NCBI GenBank assembly: GCA_002482805.1
Contig: DLGR01000024.1
Location: 45,404 to 55,121 of the forward strand
Reading direction: 5' to 3'
DNA from: Micavibrio sp. UBA7689
GTDB taxonomy: Bacteria; Pseudomonadota; Alphaproteobacteria; Micavibrionales; Micavibrionaceae
DNA length: 9,718 bases
A program made the translations under genes and the position numbers. Positions 1-6,333 of the stretch are shown in pieces. How positions within the stretch are numbered: the first letter of the stretch is position 1; every line of letters begins with the position of its first letter. The notes under the pieces were generated by a model. It saw nothing but the letters and a program-made list of their open reading frames with translations, was not told where the DNA came from and made no database searches.

Positions 1-1
1 C

Positions 2-979
2 ATCTATGTCAACCAGATCGGCGGACAGGATGATCTGGTCTATGATGGCGGGTCTATGGCGTTCGACTCTTCGGGCAAAAAGTTATTCCAAGCCCCCCAT
101 TGCGAAAGCTATGTCGGACCTGTCAGAGAAATCGTCAGCCAGCCTGCGCCAGATGAAGAAATATACGAAGTTTTGAAACTCTCGCTGAAGGATTACATTG
201 CCAAAAACGGCTTCAAGAACGTATTGCTAGGCATGTCCGGTGGGATAGACTCCGCGCTTTCCGCCGCTGTGGCAGTCGATGCGCTCGGCAAAGAAAACGT
301 ACGCTGCGTGATGATGCCATCGCAGTTTACATCCAAAGACAGCCTTGAAGATGCCAAGGAATGCGCCGGAAAACTCGGCTGCTCTTACGAAATAATCTCC
401 ATCGAACCTGTGATGAAGGCGTTTGAATCCACAATCAAAAATCTTTCCGGTACGGCGCATGAAAACATGCAGTCCCGCGCACGCGGGCTTATTTTGATGT
501 CGTTGTCCAACCAGACAGGCGCGATGGTTTTGACCACGGGCAACAAATCCGAAATGGCGGCAGGTTATGCCACACTCTATGGTGACATGTGCGGCGGATA
601 TAATGTTTTGAAAGACGTCTACAAAACCAAAGTATACGAGCTTTCGAAATACCGTAACGGACTTTCCAACGTTATTCCCGAACGTATTATCACCAAAGTC
701 CCGACAGCGGAATTGCGCCCCAACCAAACGGATCAGGACAATCTGCCGCCCTACGATGTACTAGATGCCATTTTGGAAGGATTGATCGAACGCGATCTGG
801 GTGTTGCGGAACTTATCAAAGAAGGTTTTGACGCCGCTACGGTCAAAAAAGTCTTCAAACTTCTGGATCTTGCGGAATATAAACGCCGCCAATCCGCTCC
901 TGGCCCAAAAATCACGCCCCGCGCCTTTGGCCGCGACCGCCGCTACCCGATCACCAACGGTCACCGCCACAATAATTGA
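2..979 (+). CDS. nadE: Glutamine-dependent NAD+ synthetase, 3' part (5' end outside window)
   Basis: Catalyses the last step of NAD+ synthesis: deamido-NAD+ plus ATP, with ammonia taken from glutamine. The reading frame is open from base 2, and the first residues (NQIGGQDDLVYDGGS) are the end of the nitrilase-like glutaminase domain. The ATG at 56 is therefore internal and the true start lies upstream of the window. The PP-loop ATP-binding motif SGGIDSAL is encoded at 236-259. Further family hallmarks are TTGNKSEMAAGYATLYGDM and the C-terminal GRDRRYPITN, so the C-terminus is complete. The family is usually about 540-560 residues; some 325 are visible here. Its TGA stop (977-979) directly abuts the stop of the opposing gene, and no terminator hairpin is visible between them. 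The identification is secure; only the glutaminase active-site residues cannot be checked. Confidence 0.96.
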   Translation: MYVNQIGGQDDLVYDGGSMAFDSSGKKLFQAPHCESYVGPVREIVSQPAPDEEIYEVLKLSLKDYIAKNGFKNVLLGMSGGIDSALSAAVAVDALGKENVRCVMMPSQFTSKDSLEDAKECAGKLGCSYEIISIEPVMKAFESTIKNLSGTAHENMQSRARGLILMSLSNQTGAMVLTTGNKSEMAAGYATLYGDMCGGYNVLKDVYKTKVYELSKYRNGLSNVIPERIITKVPTAELRPNQTDQDNLPPYDVLDAILEGLIERDLGVAELIKEGFDAATVKKVFKLLDLAEYKRRQSAPGPKITPRAFGRDRRYPITNGHRHNN

Positions 980-1303
980 TCAGAGCGGCTCGCACGTAAA
1001 ATGCACATCCGCCAGAGCGGGGCAGCCTTGCGCGGCTTCGCTTTCTGCCTTCGCGACCTTTGATTCAATCAGGTCTTTAGTACCGATAAGAACCGTGGAT
1101 TGGCCCTTCACCATGGCATGAATGATATGGTCGCGTGCGTCCTGCGTGGATAAATTGAATACGGTCTTCAAAAGCTCGATATTGCATACGCATAACAACT
1201 TCTGATCCTGCCTAAGAACGGCCTGATATTGTTTTGGCGGCTCGATTTTCTCTTTCGGAGCCACCACAACGTCTTTTTCACGCTCTAATTCTTTAACCGG
1301 CAT
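980..1303 (-). CDS. Divergent ClpS-like protein (Clp protease adaptor fold), 107 aa
   Basis: I aligned this by eye to E. coli ClpS. From PP (22-23) to SKVA (81-84) it runs without a gap: Y26, L30, D33, L45, F49, A56, G67, T75, E80 and K82 coincide with ClpS Y28, L32, D35, L47, F51, A58, G69, T77, E82 and K84. ClpS delivers N-degron substrates to ClpAP. Here the N-degron pocket is mostly gone: N34 is Q32, D36 is Q34, M40 is C38 and H66 is M64. The lysine used for docking on ClpA (K84 in E. coli) is kept as K82. The first 20 residues are charged and probably disordered, like the ClpS N-terminal extension. The start ATG has AAGGG seven bases upstream and a good promoter before that. It may be an adaptor with altered specificity, or a non-adaptor using the ClpS/bL12 fold. 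The fold is likely; the function is unknown. Confidence 0.68.
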   Translation of the reverse strand: MPVKELEREKDVVVAPKEKIEPPKQYQAVLRQDQKLLCVCNIELLKTVFNLSTQDARDHIIHAMVKGQSTVLIGTKDLIESKVAKAESEAAQGCPALADVHFTCEPL

Positions 1304-1324
1304 ATTTACACCCTTTACCGGCGG

Positions 1325-1354
1325 TTAATAAGCATGGCTTTTTGATTATGTCAA
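1325..1354 (-). promoter_or_regulatory. Sigma70-type promoter for the ClpS-like gene
   Basis: On the minus strand, a perfect -35 TTGACA (1349-1354) is followed after 18 bases by TATTAA (1325-1330). Transcription would start near 1318, giving a leader of about 15 bases that contains the AAGGG ribosome binding site. The hexamers are seen directly; promoter activity is inferred. Confidence 0.6.
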
Positions 1355-1371
1355 TGAAAGACGCGAAAACA

Positions 1372-1400
1372 TTGAAAAGTTCAATAAAAACCGCTAATTA
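1372..1400 (+). promoter_or_regulatory. Sigma70-type promoter for the gltX operon
   Basis: -35 TTGAAA (1372-1377) and -10 TAATTA (1395-1400) are separated by 17 bases. The start of transcription would fall near 1407, about 20 bases before the gltX ATG. It lies back to back with the promoter of the ClpS-like gene, with 17 bases between the two -35 boxes. Confidence 0.58.
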
Positions 1401-1426
1401 AATCCCTCTTTCATGAAAGGCCCATA

Positions 1427-2788
1427 ATGTCCGTCGCTGTCCGTTTTGCCCCGTCCCCTACCGGCTTTTTGCATGTCGGCAACGCACGCACCTGCATCGT
1501 GACATGGCTGTTTTGCCGTGCGAACAAGGGCAATTTCTTGCTCCGCATCGACGACACGGATGTCGAGCGTTCGAAACAGGAATATGAAGACGCGATCAAG
1601 GACGGCCTGACATGGATGGGCCTGACATGGGACCGCACCTTCAACCAAAAGGACCGTAATGAGCGTTACAACGTCGTTATCGAAAAATTGAAGTCCGATG
1701 GCCGCATCTACGCCTGTTACGAAACGGCGGAAGAACTCGGTTTGAAACGCAAGACTCAGTTATCGCGCGGCGTGCCCCCGATCTATGACCGCGCGGCCTT
1801 GAAACTGACCGATGCGGAAAAAGCAGACTTCGCCAAACAAGGCCGCAAACCGCACTGGCGTTTCCTTTTGAATGATGGCGTAACCAAATGGGATGATCTC
1901 GTGCGTGGCGAAGTTCTGTTCAAAGAGCGCGAAATGTCAGACCCCGTGGTTATCCGCGAAGACGGCAGCCCGCTGTATCATATGTGTTCCGTGATAGACG
2001 ATTTCGACACTGACATCACCCACATCGTGCGCGGCGAAGACCATGTATCCAATACCGCCTGCCATATCCAGATGTTCGAAGCGATCAGCAAGGTCGAAGG
2101 CAAAAACTATATGCCTCAATTCGCGCACCTTCCGCTTATTTCCGATTCCGAAGGCGGCAAGCTTTCCAAACGTCTCGGCTCTTTGTCCGTCAAAGGCGTG
2201 AAGGAAGACGAAGGGTTAGAGCCTATGGCTTTGGTTTCCCTTATGGGACGTTTGGGTTCATCCGATCCGATAGAGCCTTTCGCATCGCTTGATCCGCTGA
2301 TCGAAGGTTTCGATCTGAAGAAATTCTCGCGCAACACGCCGAAATTTGATGTCGAGGAATTGTACCGCCTCAACGCGAAAATCCTGCACCAAACGCCTTA
2401 TGTGCAAGTCAAAGACCGTTTGAAGGCCATGGGCCTCGACAAACTGGATGAATCTTTCTGGAACGCGGTGCGTCCGAATTTGGCAAAACTTGCGGATATT
2501 CAGGATTGGTGGAATGTTACGCACAATCCGGTGACGGCGATTATTGCCGACACAGCCTTTACACAAGCCGCCGCCGATGTTCTCCCGCCCGCGCCCTGGA
2601 ACGAAACCACGTTCAACACATGGATCAACGCGGTAAAAGAAAAAACCGGCAAGAAGGGCAAGGAATTATTCATGCCGATCCGTATTGCGCTAACGGGTAT
2701 GGAACACGGACCGGAGCTTCCCGTGCTGCTTCCCCTGCTCGGCCCTGAAAAGGTCAAGGACCGCCTGCTTTCTAAGAAAGCCGCGTAA
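1427..2788 (+). CDS. gltX: Glutamyl-tRNA synthetase
   Basis: Class I aminoacyl-tRNA synthetase of 453 residues, a normal length. It charges tRNA with glutamate in the cytosol. The ATP-binding HIGH motif appears as HVGN (16-19) within FAPSPTGFLHVGN. The second signature is KLSKR (245-249), the KMSKS equivalent. VRGEDHVSNT (201-210) is the conserved segment of the glutamate/glutamine class. The C-terminal third is the helical anticodon-binding part. The start is supported by GAAAGG six bases before the ATG. The segment SPLYHMCSVIDD followed by HVSNTACHIQMFEA resembles the second of the two GltX types that alphaproteobacteria often carry. Whether it charges tRNA-Glu, or (mis)charges tRNA-Gln for the GatCAB pathway, cannot be read from the sequence. 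It is the first gene of a three-gene unit with no gap to the next gene. Confidence 0.96.
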   Translation: MSVAVRFAPSPTGFLHVGNARTCIVTWLFCRANKGNFLLRIDDTDVERSKQEYEDAIKDGLTWMGLTWDRTFNQKDRNERYNVVIEKLKSDGRIYACYETAEELGLKRKTQLSRGVPPIYDRAALKLTDAEKADFAKQGRKPHWRFLLNDGVTKWDDLVRGEVLFKEREMSDPVVIREDGSPLYHMCSVIDDFDTDITHIVRGEDHVSNTACHIQMFEAISKVEGKNYMPQFAHLPLISDSEGGKLSKRLGSLSVKGVKEDEGLEPMALVSLMGRLGSSDPIEPFASLDPLIEGFDLKKFSRNTPKFDVEELYRLNAKILHQTPYVQVKDRLKAMGLDKLDESFWNAVRPNLAKLADIQDWWNVTHNPVTAIIADTAFTQAAADVLPPAPWNETTFNTWINAVKEKTGKKGKELFMPIRIALTGMEHGPELPVLLPLLGPEKVKDRLLSKKAA

Positions 2789-3538
2789 ATGAAACCCGTT
2801 ATCGTCCTCGTCAATCCGCAGATGGGGGAAAATATCGGCGCCGCTGCGCGTGCGATGTTCAATTGCGGTATTGACGAACTGCGCATCGTAAATCCGCGCG
2901 ACGGATGGCCGAACGAAAAGGCCAACATCATGTCTTCGGGCGCGTTCGACAAAATGCCGCCCGTAAAAGTTTACAGCACAACCGCCGAAGCTTTGGCAGA
3001 CTCCCATTACACCTATGCCACCACCGCGCGCATCCGCGATATGGTCAAACCCGTGCTCACCGCGAAAGAAGCCGCCGTCGATTGCCGCAACCGCGAGGCA
3101 TCGGGGCAGAAATGCGCGTATCTGTTCGGAGCCGAGCGTGCGGGGCTGAGCAACGAAGATGTGGCGCTCAGCCACGCCATCATCACCATTCCCGTCAATC
3201 CCGATTTTTCCTCGCTCAATTTGGGCCAAGGCGTTTTGCTCTGTGCGTATGAATGGTATCAGCTCGGCGCTGTGAAAGGTTTGCCCCGCACAGCCACGAC
3301 CGAAATCAGCAAGGACGAAGGTGAGGACCTTCCCGCGGCTCATGCAGAGTTGGATAATCTTTATAGGCGCCTCGAAGAAGAATTGCGCGCGGGTCATTTT
3401 TTTCGCACACAGGAATTGCAACCCACCGTGATGCGTAACGTCAAAAATATGCTGGGCCGCGCGGAGATGACATCGCAGGAAGTCGCCACCTTCCATGGCC
3501 TCATCACAGCGCTGACGGGAAAGAAAAACAAATCATGA
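2789..3538 (+). CDS. trmJ: TrmJ-type tRNA (Cm32/Um32) 2'-O-methyltransferase, SPOUT/TrmH family
   Basis: 249-residue SpoU/TrmH-family RNA methyltransferase, using S-adenosylmethionine and a trefoil knot. Motif 1 is ENIGAAARAM (14-23), with R21 as the expected catalytic arginine. Motif 2 is LFGAERAGLSNED (112-124). Motif 3 is IPVNPDFSSLNLGQGV (134-149), which forms the knot and the cofactor site. The C-terminal helical extension (LDNLYRRLEEEL, then FFRTQEL and MRNVKNMLGRAEM) is typical of the TrmJ branch, which methylates the ribose at position 32 of several tRNAs. The ATG follows the gltX TAA with no intervening base and has no clear ribosome binding site of its own, so it is probably translated by coupling to gltX. 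A synthetase and a modification enzyme in one operon both act on the tRNA pool. Exact target position is inferred from the family. Confidence 0.9.
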   Translation: MKPVIVLVNPQMGENIGAAARAMFNCGIDELRIVNPRDGWPNEKANIMSSGAFDKMPPVKVYSTTAEALADSHYTYATTARIRDMVKPVLTAKEAAVDCRNREASGQKCAYLFGAERAGLSNEDVALSHAIITIPVNPDFSSLNLGQGVLLCAYEWYQLGAVKGLPRTATTEISKDEGEDLPAAHAELDNLYRRLEEELRAGHFFRTQELQPTVMRNVKNMLGRAEMTSQEVATFHGLITALTGKKNKS

Positions 3539-4137
3539 AAGCGCTGCGCGACCCAACTCTCTGGGGTGTTATCGCGGGCAATGTCTTCGCCATCGGCATG
3601 GCAATAACGGAAAACTGGTCAGCTTCGGAAATCCTCTGGACATACTGGGCGCAAAGCGTACTCATTGGCATTATCAATGCTTACCGTATGTGGACGCTGG
3701 GTGAATTCACCACGGACGGGCTTACATCAGGCGGCAATGCCGTGCCTGAAACGGTTCAGGCTAAGAAAGAAACCACAGGGTTTTTCATCTTCCATTACGG
3801 TTTCTTCCATTTTTGTTACGCCATTTTTCTTGCCAGCGACCTTCCGCTTAATTTGGCCACACCGACGACATCATGGACGCTGGCACTGGCCATATCAGGT
3901 TTTGTCTTCGCGCATATCTACTCATACAGACACAATCGTTTGATGGATTTTCGCGACAAGAAGCCCAATCTCGGATTCCTGCTTTTTTATCCTTATATCC
4001 GCATCATCCCCATGCATCTGATCATCGTATCGGGCATGTTTTTGACATCGGGCGGCATGGTATTGTTTATGGCCATGAAAACGGTGGCAGATGCGCTTAT
4101 GCACATTATCGAACGCAGATTGTTCCGACGCACGTAA
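3535..4137 (+). CDS. Polytopic membrane protein, DUF6498-like
   Basis: 200-residue inner-membrane protein with about five to six hydrophobic segments, near 8-24, 33-52, 82-102, 112-130, 146-168 and 170-187. Recognisable features are the opening DPTLWGVIAGNVFA, an aromatic segment ILWTYWAQSVLIGIINAYRM, a His/Phe-rich FHYGFFHFCYAIF, and YPYIRIIPMHL near the C-terminus. These resemble bacterial DUF6498 proteins; the match is from memory and the family has no known function. The ATG overlaps the trmJ stop in ATGA (3535-3538), so it is translationally coupled to that gene. The last ten residues are basic (IERRLFRRT) and probably cytoplasmic. Nothing links it mechanistically to tRNA biology; the coupling may only set expression level. 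Confidence 0.82.
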   Translation: MKALRDPTLWGVIAGNVFAIGMAITENWSASEILWTYWAQSVLIGIINAYRMWTLGEFTTDGLTSGGNAVPETVQAKKETTGFFIFHYGFFHFCYAIFLASDLPLNLATPTTSWTLALAISGFVFAHIYSYRHNRLMDFRDKKPNLGFLLFYPYIRIIPMHLIIVSGMFLTSGGMVLFMAMKTVADALMHIIERRLFRRT

Positions 4138-4140
4138 AAA

Positions 4141-4169
4141 AGTGGCCGCCTTTTTAGGGGCGGCCAAGT
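4141..4169. terminator. Terminator hairpin between convergent genes
   Basis: TGGCCGCC (4143-4150) pairs with GGCGGCCA (4159-4166), with an 8-base loop. On the minus strand the stem is followed by CTTTTTT, a proper T-tract. On the plus strand only AAGTTT follows. It therefore suits the minus-strand membrane-protein gene best and may also stop the gltX operon, whose last stop codon is four bases before the stem. Confidence 0.72.
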
Positions 4170-4198
4170 TTGGAATGAAACTTTAGACATATGAAACT

Positions 4199-4459
4199 TT
4201 ATTCGGCGCCCAGCGCGACCACGCGCGATTGTTGAGGCGCAAGGCGGTTATAACCGCGCAACATCATGAAAAACACGATGGCGTTGTAGATAATGAAACC
4301 GTATTGGTTTGATAGATATGCCGCGCAAAAGCCGCAGATACATCCCAGTGCGCTGAACAAAAATCCTTCGCGTTGTTGTTGCGTGATCAGGTTGCAACCA
4401 ATCAAACCGAAGAACAATGCGCCCCAATCCGTCCCGTAAAACTGAAATATATTGTCCAT
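4199..4459 (-). CDS. Small three-segment membrane protein, 86 aa
   Basis: Small hydrophobic protein with transmembrane segments near residues 11-25, 31-50 and 53-71, and a polar tail. The ATG at 4457-4459 is preferred over the in-frame TTG six bases upstream. AGGGG lies eight bases before the ATG but would touch the TTG directly. Its size, the start DWGALFFGLIGCNLI and the segment NQYGFIIYNAIVFFMMLRGY recall small PnuC/SemiSWEET-like half-transporter proteins, which work as oligomers. That comparison is weak, and I would annotate the protein only as a conserved-looking small membrane protein. It is a single-gene unit between the rpsD terminator and the hairpin at 4141-4169. The upstream 4478-4545 stretch is AT-rich, but I could not single out a convincing promoter. 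Confidence 0.72.
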   Translation of the reverse strand: MDNIFQFYGTDWGALFFGLIGCNLITQQQREGFLFSALGCICGFCAAYLSNQYGFIIYNAIVFFMMLRGYNRLAPQQSRVVALGAE

Positions 4460-4550
4460 GAGCAAGTCCCCTACTTGCCCCCAGAGTATGCGAACGGGAT
4501 TAAAGGGTTTTTAAGAATAGATAAAATTCGAACTAATAGTTTAAACCATG

Positions 4551-4577
4551 AAAAAAAGCCCCCTTTCGGGGGCTTTT
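4551..4577 (-). terminator. Rho-independent terminator of rpsD
   Basis: Stem AAAAGCCCCC (4554-4563) with GGGGGCTTTT (4568-4577) and loop TTTC. On the minus strand it ends in a run of seven T (4551-4557). It lies 20 bases after the rpsD stop codon. Confidence 0.9.
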
Positions 4578-4596
4578 GAATTGAGTCCCGTACCAA

Positions 4597-5214
4597 TTAA
4601 CGGGAGTAGAATTCGACCACGAGGTGCGGTTCCATTTGTACCGGGAACGGAACATCTTCCAGTTTCGGGGTACGCAGGAACGTGGCTTTGCCGGCTTTGG
4701 CATCGACTTCGATGTATTCCGGTACGTCGCGCTCTGGGGATTCCAAAGATGCAATCACGATAGCCATTTGGCGGCCTTTTTCGGTCAGTTCGATCTTGTC
4801 GCCTTCGCGTACCTGGTAAGAACCGATCGTTACTTTCTTGCCGTTTACGGTGACATGGCCGTGGGAAACCAGCTGGCGCGCCGCGAATACGGTCGGGATG
4901 AACTTGGCGCGGTAAACGACAGCATCCAGACGGCGCTCGAGAAGGCCGATCAGGTTTTCGCCCGTATCGCCTTTCAGGCGGACGGCTTCTTCATAGTAAC
5001 GGTGGAATTTCTTCTCGCCGATGTTGGCGTAGTAGCCTTTCAGCTTCTGTTTTGCCATCAGCTGGACGCCGTAATCGGTCGGTTTCGGGCGACGTGCGCC
5101 GTGCATACCGGGACCCGTTTGGCGGGTGTTGTAAGGAGATTTCGGACGGCCCCACAGGTTGCAGTTCAGGCGGCGGTCGATTTTGTGTTTAGAATTCGGG
5201 CGTTTATCGCTCAT
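4597..5214 (-). CDS. rpsD: 30S ribosomal protein uS4
   Basis: 205 residues, the normal length for uS4. The protein nucleates assembly of the 30S 5' domain by binding 16S rRNA and helps form the mRNA entry and decoding-fidelity region. The start MSDKRPNSKHKIDRRLNCNL and the WGRPKSP / GPGMHGARRP block are typical of alphaproteobacterial S4. The S4 RNA-binding domain spans about 92-155 (LLERRLDAVVYRAKFIPTVF, then VTVNGKKV). The N-terminus lacks the four zinc cysteines, so it is the zinc-free form. The ATG has AAGGA nine bases upstream. It is transcribed alone, with its own promoter, leader and terminator. In many bacteria rpsD instead sits in the alpha operon with rpsM, rpsK and rpoA; in alphaproteobacteria a solitary rpsD is usual. 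Confidence 0.98.
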   Translation of the reverse strand: MSDKRPNSKHKIDRRLNCNLWGRPKSPYNTRQTGPGMHGARRPKPTDYGVQLMAKQKLKGYYANIGEKKFHRYYEEAVRLKGDTGENLIGLLERRLDAVVYRAKFIPTVFAARQLVSHGHVTVNGKKVTIGSYQVREGDKIELTEKGRQMAIVIASLESPERDVPEYIEVDAKAGKATFLRTPKLEDVPFPVQMEPHLVVEFYSR

Positions 5215-5324
5215 ACGTCAGGTTCCTTCTGGTTTTTTATAAGTTATTGTCCCAATTGCCTTTTTTAGGAATGAGCAAGCTCACCGAGTGATATTTCAAC
5301 CACTACTTCGAGGGAATACGGTGG

Positions 5325-5352
5325 TTTATAGCCATTTTCGCCCATATGTCAA
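5325..5352 (-). promoter_or_regulatory. Sigma70-type promoter of rpsD
   Basis: On the minus strand TTGACA (5347-5352, perfect -35) is followed after 16 bases by TATAAA (5325-5330). The transcript would start near 5318 and carry a leader of about 104 bases before the rpsD ATG. It lies just downstream of the hairpin that ends the preceding minus-strand unit. Confidence 0.66.
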
Positions 5353-5373
5353 TAAATAGGTCAAACAAAACCA

Positions 5374-5394
5374 GCCCTCCTTTTAAGGGAGGGC
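5374..5394 (-). terminator. Terminator hairpin after the EF-hand/58-aa genes
   Basis: GCCCTCC (5374-5380) pairs with GGAGGGC (5388-5394) over a 7-base loop. On the minus strand it is followed by TGGTTTTGTTT, an interrupted T-tract. A second, weaker hairpin, TTCCGTC (5404-5410) with GACGGAA (5421-5427), lies between it and the stop codon at 5431. Together they probably end the minus-strand transcript before the rpsD promoter. Confidence 0.62.
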
Positions 5395-5430
5395 CGGCTT
5401 CATTTCCGTCAGAGGGGACGGACGGAAGTC

Positions 5431-5607
5431 CTAATATTTCGCTACGGGGTCGGAAGCATCCATCGTGTGTTTCAGTTCACGGTCGATCTGCTTCTCGCTC
5501 AGCTGCTCGCGGATGTCTTTGTCCTGTTGATGGGCCGCTTCCAGTTTGGCCGTGTATTCCGCTTTGGAATCGCAATGGCAAAACATGTTTTTGAAAAAAT
5601 CAAACAT
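5431..5607 (-). CDS. Small hypothetical protein, 58 aa, coupled to the EF-hand gene
   Basis: An ORF of 58 codons that a length cut-off easily misses. It begins MFDFFKNMFCHCDSKAEYTA and ends ASDPVAKY. The start is well supported: a full-consensus AAGGAGGT (5615-5622) sits seven bases before the ATG, the strongest ribosome binding site in the window, and it overlaps the TAA of the EF-hand gene. The first ten residues are aromatic and hydrophobic around a lysine, and could form a short membrane-touching helix, followed by a CHC cysteine pair. The rest is strongly charged (KDIREQLSEKQIDRELKH) and predicted helical, with no transmembrane segment or signal peptide. I do not recognise the family. 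Co-transcription with the upstream secreted EF-hand protein, 13 bases away, is the only functional hint. Confidence 0.76.
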   Translation of the reverse strand: MFDFFKNMFCHCDSKAEYTAKLEAAHQQDKDIREQLSEKQIDRELKHTMDASDPVAKY

Positions 5608-5620
5608 GGGGAGTACCTCC

Positions 5621-6289
5621 TTAGTTGGTTTTATTCGGCTTCGGGGTCAGACCTTTTTGATGATAGAAAGCTTCTTTCAGCTCATCATAGCTGATCTGAT
5701 TGTCTTCATCGTTATCGGCATCCTGAAAGCCCACGCCCGTAAATTCAAAGAGCGTCAAACCGTCTTTGGAGTCCGAGTTGATGGTTTTGTAGTAAGGAAC
5801 TTGTTGCAGACGCAGTGTGTATTCTTCCTTCGTCAGCTCGGCAATGCCGTCCTGATCGATGTCCTGATACGTGCGCTTGCTGTATTCTACAGGTTCATAC
5901 ACAACCATTTGGTTGGTGTAGAATTCGTGGTTGTCGATTACATGGTTGCTGTTTGCATCCCAAATATCGATCACATCGTTGGTCAGATCACCCGACGCGA
6001 CAATGCGTTTTGTTTTGGGGCTGTAATAATAGAACGTCACAACCGGTGTCGCGGCAGACGCAGGAACAACAACCGCAGTCGTGCCTGGCACAACAGCCAC
6101 GGCAGGTGCATTAGGATCTTTGGTTGTTACGGAATGCGTTTGATAAGAAACGCTACCGTCAGGGTTAACCGTGCTGGATTTTTCCGTCACCGTTTGCGTC
6201 GTTTCTGCTTCCGCCACTTCGGCAATCGTTACGCTGGCAATAGCCAAAAGAGCGCAAGCGCCCATCAATAAATTTGTCTTGTTAATCAT
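5621..6289 (-). CDS. Secreted EF-hand (calcium-binding) protein, 222 aa
   Basis: The N-terminus is a Sec signal peptide (MINKTNLLMGACALLAIASV, then probable cleavage after AEA at 28), so the protein acts in the periplasm or outside. A Val/Pro/Ala/Thr-rich linker (about 60-85) leads to a domain with up to four EF-hand loops. Loop 1 is DANSNHVIDNHE (111-122). Loop 2, around DIDQDGIAELTKEE (143-156), is out of register. Loop 3 is NSDSKDGLTLFE (171-182). Loop 4 is DNDEDNQISYDE (192-203), a canonical loop with D at 1, 3 and 5, I at 8 and E at 12. Such proteins bind Ca2+ and may buffer or sense it in the envelope; the partner is unknown. AAAGGA eight bases before the ATG is the ribosome binding site and is partly inside an inverted repeat. 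The gene lies 78 bases downstream of the response regulator gene. Confidence 0.86.
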   Translation of the reverse strand: MINKTNLLMGACALLAIASVTIAEVAEAETTQTVTEKSSTVNPDGSVSYQTHSVTTKDPNAPAVAVVPGTTAVVVPASAATPVVTFYYYSPKTKRIVASGDLTNDVIDIWDANSNHVIDNHEFYTNQMVVYEPVEYSKRTYQDIDQDGIAELTKEEYTLRLQQVPYYKTINSDSKDGLTLFEFTGVGFQDADNDEDNQISYDELKEAFYHQKGLTPKPNKTN

Positions 6290-6298
6290 GATAATAAT

Positions 6299-6333
6299 CC
6301 TTTGTTTGATATTTAGTACAATACAAACAAAGG
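6299..6333 (-). promoter_or_regulatory. 10-bp inverted repeat containing the EF-hand gene's ribosome binding site
   Basis: CCTTTGTTTG (6299-6308) is the exact reverse complement of CAAACAAAGG (6324-6333), with 15 bases between. Read on the minus strand, the 3' arm contains AAAGG of the ribosome binding site AAAGGA (6298-6303). If the whole repeat is transcribed, folding would hide the site from the ribosome. The AT-rich spacer also holds TAAATA, a possible -10, so the repeat could instead be an operator at a promoter. It lacks a T-tract and is not a convincing terminator. Confidence 0.55.

Noticed and set aside
56..58. ATG at 56 as the start of nadE
   Set aside because: The frame is open upstream and encodes conserved glutaminase-domain residues (NQIGGQDDLVYDGG), so the gene is cut by the window edge.
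2690..3496. A 268-codon open frame on the minus strand opposite trmJ
   Set aside because: It lies antisense to a gene with all SPOUT motifs, has no ribosome binding site or recognisable domain, and its composition is what the complementary frame of a coding gene gives.
4463..4465. TTG start for the small membrane protein
   Set aside because: The AGGGG ribosome binding site would be directly adjacent to it; spacing fits the ATG at 4457-4459.
5546..6271. A 241-codon plus-strand frame opposite the EF-hand gene
   Set aside because: The minus strand has a signal peptide, EF-hand loops and a ribosome binding site. The plus-strand translation is a mirror of it, rich in Val, Phe and Arg, with no motif.
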